Source: Zoroaster sp. YZ-2022
Taxonomy: Eukaryota > Echinodermata > Asteroidea > Forcipulatida > Zoroasteridae
Direction: 5' to 3'
NCBI GenBank assembly: GCA_029582265.1
Contig: CM055837.1
Span: 4,449,148 to 4,513,147 of the forward strand
DNA length: 64,000 nucleotides
The position numbers were made by a program, and so were the translations under genes. This document shows, piece after piece, positions 37,137 to 47,300 of the stretch; positions within the stretch are counted from its first letter, which is position 1; the number at the start of each line of letters is the position of its first letter. Below the pieces are notes generated by a model. That model was not told where the DNA came from. It saw nothing but the letters and a program-made list of their open reading frames with translations, and did not search any database.

Positions 37137-37410
37137 TACACATTGTAGCCCTCTAGCGGTGAAATTGTACCCAGTGTGTTAATGATAGCTACTTTTGGCG
37201 TCAAAAGTAAGTGTTGTGCATAAATTTATGCAGGTATGTGTTGGAAATTAATTATGCGTACGCGTACTGCTGGCAGCCAATGGTCACTAGAGATATATCC
37301 CGCGCGTACGCACATCAACTGCAAAATACGCCAAACGCAACACACTATCACTGCCCTATGGACAAACATTGATCTAACATGTGCCCTGAACAGCTCATGC
37401 ACAGTTCCTA
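37137..37410. repeat. Dispersed repeat (CCTCTAGCGGTGAA), copy 2
   Basis: About 270 bp similar to 30245-30545, same orientation. No ORF. Confidence 0.65.
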
Positions 37411-37897
37411 AACATGAGCTTTGCCGGTGTATCATAACAAAATAATACAACATTAATTTGAGCTATAATACTTTCTCGTGTTGGGGCACCGCAGTATGGA
37501 TGTCCCAGATACATTGATCATGCACAGATATACATCTGCTCTCAATATGGTCCTTGGCGCTACATTGAAACCTAGCTCCGGTACTGTACTTTATTGAAAC
37601 CGTTCGATGTGGATAGGGGCCACTCAGTCAGAAACTTAAACATTTAAAGTGGCAACATTGACGATAATTATACGTGACTTTCTTCATTTTATTTTTTAGT
37701 AAGCTTTCGATAGGGGGGCTAAACAATGTTATTCCTTTCGATTATGTATAAACCAAAATTGATCGCATAAACCCTTTTTTTTCCTTTCGAGACAGACTCG
37801 GTATGAGAATCTTGTTTTCCAAACCCGTACCCTTAATAAATTTTGCTCCTAACGCACATGATAAAGTTTCTGTACAGTTAGTATATACAACATACGT

Positions 37898-38230
37898 TTA
37901 AAGGGAAGGTACAACATTGTTAATGTTTGCAAACTGCTTCTGTAGTTATGCGAACCTTCTTTGAAGCAAGATACACATTAAACAATCCACCTGTGAAAGT
38001 CTAAGCCATGAGAAAAGTGTGGAAAAGCATTCAAAATATTTAAGAAAAACATGAGCAAAAAGTTGTAGTCGTCAGCTTTTTTGTAAATTTGCATATATTT
38101 TGCTTGTGTTTTCTCTGAAATGAGAACACTTTAGACAGAATAATTGTTCATGATGATTTGTACATCTTTTATACTAACTTGATTGTGTATTATTATTATT
38201 ATTATTACCAGTGTTGTACCTGCCCTTTAA
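37898..38230. mobile_element. TTAAAGGGAAGGTACAAC MITE next to the deiodinase stop
   Basis: TTTAAAGGGAAGGTACAACA at 37898 and GTTGTACCTGCCCTTTAA at the right form TIRs. The right border lies about 20 bp from the minus-strand stop at 38251, inside the expected 3'UTR. Confidence 0.65.
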
Positions 38231-38250
38231 TAAACTATATTTCATTGATC

Positions 38251-38394
38251 TTAAAAATAACTTTCTAACCAGCTCCTTGCGGCGTCCGTCATAAGAACGT
38301 CTGGGTTCATCATTTGCTTTCCAATGTTGTCACCGATGTATACTACCTTGTCTCCATTGAAGACGAACACTCGGTCCGGATGTGCATTGTATAT
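38251..38394 (-). CDS. Deiodinase-like last exon
   Basis: On the minus strand the acceptor ctgtcaaag precedes 38394. It is phase 0: IYNAHPDRVFVFNGDKVVYI, then GDNIGKQMMNPDVLMTDAAR, then SWLESYF and TAA. This is the terminal beta-beta-alpha unit of the thioredoxin fold. A MITE begins about 20 bp after the stop. Confidence 0.88.
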   Translation of the reverse strand: MYNAHPDRVFVFNGDKVVYIGDNIGKQMMNPDVLMTDAARSWLESYF

Positions 38395-41300
38395 CTTTGA
38401 CAGATAATAATACAACAATTATCTTAATCATGTCTATTAATCCACAGGAAACTTTAGGTCAGTAAATTAATATTTGGAGTAGTGCTGGGCGAGTAGTGCG
38501 ATTTCTTGAGTAATCGCGAGTAATAATCGTTAATCGTACTCGTGTCTTTTTACTACTCGATTAATCGTCCCACTGCGATTACCTCAAAAGTACTCGCGAG
38601 TAGTAACACATTTACGAGCAACGACTGATTCTTTAGTCATTGTTTATTTATTAAACATATAAAATCTGAAATAATATCCGATGTTTTCAGAATAATTATC
38701 ATAAAATATAATGTAATATTCTTGATTAATCGAGTACTCGTGAGTAATTACTGTGCGAAAACAAATTGGACCGAAACGGAACCTGAACCGTGATTGTCTT
38801 TACACATCTTTATTGCATTGTGCAAATGTGTGGGTTTTTCCCACTTAAGTTTGGCCGACCCACAGTCCTGCCCCCCCCCCACCCCCGACCCCACACCCAC
38901 ACCCACACCCACCCCCACCCCCACCCCCACCCCCACCCCCACCCGGCTATGGTGCTGATCGTTGTTAATCTTAAATGTACCTGTGCGAAGTCGTTAGACA
39001 TCGTATCAATGACGATTCGGACGAGACTATCATCGAGTGGATCGTCCGTGAAGGTGTGGTGATGTGCTTTATCTTCGGCCATCAATAATCTACAGATCGA
39101 TAAATCGATAAGCAAATCAGATCGATAAATCGATAAGCAAATCAAATGTTTAAAGGGAAAGTATATTTATACAACGTTGGTAATGTTGACAAAACTATTT
39201 TATGGGCATGCTTATTTTATCTGAATCAAGATTTACATCGAACAACTAATCTGTTTGTTTCAACTCAATGCATAATCTAAGTCGTGGAATAAGCATGACA
39301 AGGCACCAATTTTACAGAAAAAACTTGCCATCTAGCAACTTTTGAAAATGTGCATGTGCAGTAATTTGTGTTGTTTCTGACATGAGAAACAGTATAATAA
39401 TTGTTCAGGATGGTTGGTGCTGTACCTTTACCATCACCATCTTCACATTAAGTTAACGTTCGGTAATTCTGTAATCAGGTAAATGACCTGTAAAATTGTA
39501 AATGTGCCCTGTAAACCTTCCCGGTAATCGTGTGATATATCGTAACATTTTGTAATTTCGTTTTGTTTTAATGTGGATGCCTTTCATTGGGCAATTATTT
39601 TGCCAGGGACACTTTGTAACCGTAAGGGAGTTCTGCTGTTGTGCTGGGCCAAGGGCTCTTTTCTTGAGGATGCGTTTGGCAATGGATTTTCATGTTACTG
39701 GAGAGCCGTAAGTCCCGTCTGCTTCTAATTTTATCATCGAATCCTGACTGCACTACTATTAATGGCTTTTAATATTTCTGTAACCAACTGACCTCGCGAC
39801 TTGGTCATTTACTTACGTAACCATAATTTATGTTAATTTATTCTTCGTAAAATACTGAGTTAATGACACCTACGAGGAAGAATATTCCCTTTGGTAGCGT
39901 AACTTTTTTGGCTAAGATCGAGCTAAGATTGAGCCATTCCTGCCGTCACGGGGAGAGGTCTCTTAGTTTTTGAGTTCAGTCCATTTCTTTTATATCCTTT
40001 ACATTATTGGTTTTTGTGAAATTAATCATTCTAGATTCGACAAGCTTTTGCTGATTTCCGTTTACAAATTCAATTGCGTTTGAATGGCAGCAGTAGCGTG
40101 CAAAAACTTACTCGGTGAGTCAGAAAGTTAGCACATGTAACAGTTGACGTGAGATTATGTGTAAAAACTATGTTATTTTGACAATTTCCAGAATTCAAGC
40201 ATTTCTTCAGCAGTTTGGGGATATTACCCCTAAGAAAAAAAATGTATTTTGTGACTAGAAATTGGATAGCATAGCATTATGCTATGAATAGCATTATGTG
40301 GCAGTACCGAGGGCAACCATCTCGAAATATCTGAGTGGTTATACATTTACATAACATTGACACTACTAAAGTAAAATTTAGTATTAATTTAAAGCAAGTA
40401 AAATTATTTATGAATTTGTGAAGTTGAAGGAACTAGTTAAAATACTGTCCGAACTTTGATGCAAAGTAAATTAGGTTAGTGGAGACGAAGTATTTCCCAA
40501 ATGATTTACCTGGACTATATAGGGTTATTTAAAGTGTATAGAAATTCAGTGTTCGGTATATTTATAAGTGTGTATGGAAATGTGTTGTTTACAGCCATAC
40601 ATAATTAGACATCACTTGAGGGTTGAGCTCTTAGCTCTTCATATCACAAACCACAGAAGTGTTACTTTCCTAAAAGGTACGGTGTAATTGTTAGCGAGGT
40701 TTTATGTAACTTTTATAAACAGTATGAGCCATACACGTACATTATTAATTATCTTGACTGCATTTATTGTATTCACAAAACAATTTTATATGGGGTTTTG
40801 GAAAATGTATTTCCCACAACATAATTTGGACTATTGTATCTTGGTGAAAAATGTATGACATCATTGTGCATTAAGTTGGAATACTAGTCAGTTTATAGTG
40901 ATTTATTTGAAGTCGCATGTAGTGATGTAGTGTTAATTCGTGTGACAATAATAACCTACACTTTTGCTGGTTGGTTAGTTAGCAATTTCTGTATCAAATG
41001 ATGTAATTTATATTTTCCTTATATTTTATGTTTTTACAGACTTCCCTTATTGTCTGGTAGCCTTTATTTAAGATATGGATTTAAGCCGATTTAGTACTTT
41101 ACAATATAACCTTAATTTTTGCTATCCTTAAGACATGGGTTTGAGCTAATTCATGTAATCTAATTAATACGACCTTTGTCGAAGGGAAATTCATATATAT
41201 ATACATATCTAATATATCTATTTTGATGTCCAAATAAATTGCCAACTTCACAAAGATCAGTCCTTAAACATCCGTTTTCAAGCCCGTTTTATTTCTCGCT

Positions 41301-44300
41301 TGGTTGCATTTCTGTTACTCTCCTCTATAATTATGCTGTAATTAGTTTCTGACGAGCGAATATGAACACAAGATGCATATTTCAGCTATAGATCTGTTTC
41401 CAGGAGTTGCAAATTTAAAAGGAACCTGCAATTTCTGGAGGGGCACACAGTTTGACTTTTCAACAACTTGTCAACGGCAACAAGTTATTTTCTTTTATTC
41501 ATTGTCATGTTTGCCGTTTTCTTTCGGACCTTTTCGCATGAGGGTCTGCACGGGGCAGAGGGTCTGTGCGGGGCTGAGGCTGAGCGGCCGTGCCTTAAGG
41601 CCCATCGCCCACAGGCCCGAAGGAGCCACAGGTTATCACTTACAATGCAGCAGATATTCTCTCCGTCTCTGACTGGTGTTCGGGTACTTTGAAAGTTGTG
41701 TTGAGGTTGAAATACTCCGCTGGGTGCGCTTCGGCGAGGTACACGCAGAGGAAGTCGGCCCGGTCCTTGTACTCATGGAACAGCTGAGCTAGCGTTCCTC
41801 CCAGGACGCAGGCCTGTAGCCGAAAATAGGTGGAAATTAGTTAAAAACTGATGTTTCATCAGCCAGAAAATGTTGAATAGATTGTGTATATTACTAAACG
41901 TCTCAATGCGCTGCAACAACCCAGAATTCAAGTCAGTAATGTCCCATGAGCAATAATATGCATGGGATGTAAAAGATCACGGCTCACGTCAAAGTGAATT
42001 AACCTTGCAATTTGTTAACCCTCCTATGCCCAGGCTGAAATTTGGCCCAGTAAGCACCGCACCCACAGACAGTCACTTGAGTATTTTTGGTTGCATTGCC
42101 AATTGTTCACACATGTGTATAAGCATGGAGGAGTCTCTTTCTTCCTCCATGGTATAAGAGTGCTGGAGATAGTGGCAAAGTCAAACACACTTGTGTATGT
42201 CTTACAAGTTATATGCAGAGTCACACAGAGCTGTGTATATACTGCATAAGTTACAGTTGAGTGGTTTTGGTTTGACCTCCTACTAAAGCCGTATGTCCTT
42301 GCATGTATTTGAGTGCACTGCACAAAGTCAATGGGTTAAGAGAGACATACAAATGTTGAGTGTCTTTGACCTATAGGAGGGTTGTTAATTAAGGGGAAGG
42401 TATAACATTGGTTACCTGATTATAAAATTACCGAATTATCAACCGAAAGCTGACTTGTGACTGATAAAGGTACCAATCCTTAAAATTTACACTGTCAATC
42501 TAAACAGTGTATAAGCTAGGATTTGGAAATAAGGCGTCTAGATTTGTTATTCTTTGAAAAACAGGGTGTCCAAAAGGTTAACTTACATTACATTTGCATG
42601 TGTTTTGCAAATAAAACAGGGTGTCCATTTAGCAAACAGGGCGTCCAAAAGACACCCAAAGGTATTGCTGGCCTATGGATCTGAAGTGTTCTAATTTCAG
42701 AGAAAACACGAACAAAATATGTGCACATTTGCAAATACTTTGAAGACGGCAACTCCTTTCTTAGAATGATTTTGTAAAAAAAATTATGAATGCTTGTTCA
42801 CTTTTTTTTTCTTCTCATGACACACCACAATGAGCTGAAACCCGTTTCACGGATCGGTGGTTTTGTTGTATAGGGCCTATTTTGATTCGAGAAAGGTAAT
42901 CATAGGTCCACTCATAGAATACTTGTTATCAACATAATCTATACTTTGTACCTTCCCTTTAAAAGTTTCAGGCAAATTTAGTTCTTGGGTATACATCCCC
43001 GATTTAGCCCTAATAATTATTAACTTTGAAATGCCCTTGACTGAAAATAAAACAAGTCTACGGGTTAGAGCAATTCAATTTCAAAAGAGAACAAACACCT
43101 TCAGGCAAATGTATATATAGTGCCTGTATGGGCCATAGGCATGTACAATTAACCCTAACCTTCCCAAATCCTCCAAAATCCCCTTTGCTAAAGTGAAGGA
43201 TTTTGAAGGATTGAGATTACATGCTACATGCTCTTTGCTAAAGTGAAGGATTTTGGAGGATTGAGGTTATTAGGCATACTTGCCTTTCCATGGTACATGT
43301 AGATCCATGTTTGTTGTAGTGATTGCAAGGTCAGTGCTTGGGTCAGTGGACACTGTTTATTGCTCCATGCATGCAGGGAGGGTCCCTGGCCATGTACATG
43401 TATTAGAAACACATGCGTGCATACATGTCATGTGCTTGCTTTACTACTGAAGGATTTTGGAGGATTCAGGTTATGTGTAAGCAAATAGGCCTAGGGAGTA
43501 AGCAAGATTACATCAAATTAGCCTATGTACCCCTAAGTATCGGGCTATTGTTGAGTACTACTTCTAGACCTAGTTATTGTCCAAATTACACAAATCATCA
43601 TCCCAAAATACATGTCCAATGTACATTTTGTATATTAACCTGAAATGGGGGTCAGGAAAGAGATGATGCAATAATGACGAAAGGTCTGTCTTTATGGAGA
43701 TGCAACCGAGACAGTGTCATGGTTTGTTGAGTTCGCATCGTTATCAGGTCCACGTCGGGTCGTTGACATTTGACCTTCACGTCATCGATCATGCGCGGTG
43801 GCTTGGGTGTTAGAAACTTAAGGATGTTCATTATCTGTTAACACAAAAAACATAAGACCACAATGAAACGGGCAGAACTTTACTTTGATGGTAATTTGAC
43901 TTTTAAGGGCAGTTTCGTCACGCACATTTCCTTGTCTGCCAGTATCATTAGAACGAGCATAATGACTTTTTTGTTATTAATATATTTCTGTTTATTTGCA
44001 TGTTTGTTTGCCTTTGCATGCTCGTGAATCTATATCGATTACCAATCGACTTTCTGATCTATATATGCCTATATAGATATTTGCGCGTTGTGACCATTTT
44101 CAGATCCAGATTGATTTGTGCACATGCCTCATCGTCGACGCACTGGTTGAACTTCAGTCTTTCGTGTTCCAGCTTCATGGCAAATCATCTTTGTTTAGAT
44201 TAAAGAACAATAACCACAGGGATGCCAGGAACGGTCACAGTCGCAGTAATGGGTCCACAAATGCGACCAACCCGCCCTAGTCGACCCGCCCTAGTTTCAA

Positions 44301-47300
44301 TGTCACGGGGTTTATCAATTACAAATAACCTCAGAATAGTGCATTCTGTTCAAATAGATTCAATTTGTCACCCCAGAATACGTGCGATTTTCACGAACCT
44401 TTACAACATGTGTGAAAATTAACAATAATGCATTGAAGAGAATCTAAAGTTTTGTTGGTATTGCCAATCGCCTTTCGATAAAAGTAGCAATTGTTTGTTT
44501 TGTTTATGTAAACACTATTATGATAATATCTTATAATATTCTTCGTAGTAGTTAATTTACGAATCCATTAAAGGGGCAATATCGTCAATACCAGAGAAGC
44601 AGTATGGTATTAACTGCATATCATATCACCTCTTAAGGCCTTTTTATAGTGTGGTGTTCGTTATAGGATGCGTGTCAAGGTGACTTTGTTAGGGGCGATT
44701 TTGGGGCGGCAACTTAATTGGTTTCCGATCGTCATATCGTTATAGTGTTAGCCCGCAACACTTTTTGGGTGTCTTTTGGACTCCATGATTGCTAAATGGA
44801 CACCTTGTTCCATTTGTAAAATATATGCAAAAGTATTGCAAATTAAGCATTTGACAACGTTTTTCCAAATCCTTCAAAAATACCTGTGTTAGATTACCTC
44901 TTGGTCGTGTTTGTATCTGGCTAGAATGGGCATCAGGATACCGTGGAATTTACTCCAGTCTTTGACGTGCTTTTCGAAGCCAAGCTCCTGAAGAACAATC
45001 CTATCAGCTTCGATCATGGCACGCTGATTGATCAAGATCAAAAAGGGAAAGTTTTATCGCTTGAAATAAACTCCTATAGTGGAAATTTTATTAAAAATAA
45101 CACTTCTCTGAATTTCTGGATTTTAACGTTAGAATGAACCAATTGAAGTATTTTCACGTTAGCGACACAACTAAATAAGATGAAACGTTCACACGAAACT
45201 TTTGTTTCCATATAGGAATTAACGTGGATACATTAACATACATTTTACCCAAAACGTATACTTCCTTCATAATAATTTAAAGATATATCGCCCGTGTTTT
45301 TCGCTATTTTTATGGCATTTTTCTCTATTTCAACAGACATTTTATTTATCGGAATATTGCTTTTTTACTAGATGCAGTGAATACAAATGCTATAAAATAG
45401 TGGTTTTACAGTAAATATGCATACCAACATGAATTTATGGTGGGTATCGTCATAAATTCATTTTAGCACTTTGTTTACTGTTAAACCATGCTGCGGACAA
45501 CTATTTTGTGAAATATCTCTTTTCGAAGTATTTCTATTAATTTTTAATAGGAAATTATCAATGTTTCAATGAAAATTTCAGGAAAAAGTTGCCAGTAAAA
45601 CACGGGCGATCTTTAACAAAACGTTCGAGTTATCAGTAATGTAGACTTAGTGGCAATATCATCACGATCAACAGGGCATGGAATCGGAGTGCTAGTTTAG
45701 ATTAACTCGGTGACTGAAAATAATACTCCACATGATGTCATATTACTGCTGCATATATGAGCCAGTAATCTTCAGTCACTGGGTCCATGCCCTATTGAAA
45801 GTCTGCTCTGATCGTGACGATATTGTCCCTTTTAAACCACATCCACATTCGTTTCATTAAATTATTGAATGAGCACTCAGAGGTTGCCAAGCTGCGTGAG
45901 GCGATATCTGTATTACCATTAAGTACCTTTCATACATGTACAACAATAACAAGCTGCAAATCTATTGTGGATGTGGTTTTCCGGCTATAAAAATCGTTAA
46001 ATCGCAAATAATTTATGGGCCACCATTTTTCCAGTTTACCCCCAAACAATAATGAGCCATGACCGTGTGTTCCACAAGTTATTGTTTAGTTCGCTTGATT
46101 GGTGCATAAAAAGCTTCGGTTTGTTTGGATATTCAACTCAAAATAACCTGGCTTTATTTTCGCGTACGTGCATGCATGTACATATACTTTTTTTTTCAAT
46201 AGATCAGTCTTCTCCAAATCTTCGTTTTTAAACCATAATCTACTCGCACTGCAGCATCCATTCATTAATAGTTATTATTTGTTCCATTTAAAATGGAAGG
46301 TATACCACATTGTTATTATCACATTATCAAATTAACAATACACTTTGTGGAAAGTTTGTACATATACAAACATGAGATATTATTTCGTCTGAAGTGTTTT
46401 CAACAGAGAAAAGGGTTACTTTATGTCGACAAAAACATGTAAAAAATTTTAAGTTCGTTGTTGGTACCTATTATAGTGTGACGAAACTTTCATATGTTAA
46501 TTTAAGACCAAAAAAAGGACTCCGGTTTCTGGTCATCGGTCGGCTTCAAAATTGGTGCGATAACGCGCTTTTTTCGGCCATCTTTTTTTTCTTCTTTTTT
46601 CTCTCTCTTTTTTGTTTTTGCCAACAGGGAAATACGTGATATATTGGAAACGCGGGGACCAAATTTCCCATACACAAAGTATGGTGGCTAAGAGAGGCCT
46701 CACAAATCGGGCAAACGTTCATAGCCCTATGTGAAAAATTCGTTTAAAGCACAGCACGGCAGAAATCCAAAAGGCGATCCAGCAATTTTGGCTGCAATTG
46801 GACATCATTTCATAGCAACAACAACAAAAAATTAAAAATGCCGACGCGCGGGTCAGAGGCGACGTGCAGAAACCAGAGACTTGGTTTTGTTTTGCCTAAT
46901 GGGTACCATTCTTGTAACCGGTACCATTCTTGTAACCGGTACATTGTCAAATACAATGAGATACATTTTCTGTAAATGTGTACACGAAACATGGACGAGT
47001 CATACCTGGTCGAATGAGTATGTGTTTCAGACAGTAAATTTAAAATATATAAAAAATATGACGAAAATTTACGTATATGGTCCATTTTAGTCAAGTAGGT
47101 AATTTCTTCGATTTAGTTTTTCTCACAATGGGTTGTAAACCCGTCTTCGTTTGCGTTAAATAATGTTTAATTATATAACTACCAGTCTCCACCTTGATAA
47201 ATCAATTCCAGGGGTGTATCCAGGGAGGGAAAATAGAGGTATCACACATGTCATGTGATCAACAAGGGGATAGCATGACCTTCTTTGACCTCACTCATGG

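Noticed and set aside
38748..38942. Gly-Val repeat frame and His-Pro repeat frame
   Set aside because: They are products of the (CCCCAC)n microsatellite in an intron.
41373..41692. Plus-strand frames opposite a deiodinase exon
   Set aside because: They are partly the antisense of the exon at 41644-41813 and have no splice-supported structure.
43652..43654. TGA read as the true stop of a short reverse-strand peptide
   Set aside because: It lies at the catalytic Sec site, Pro-Pro-Phe follows, and three in-phase exons with deiodinase motifs come after it.
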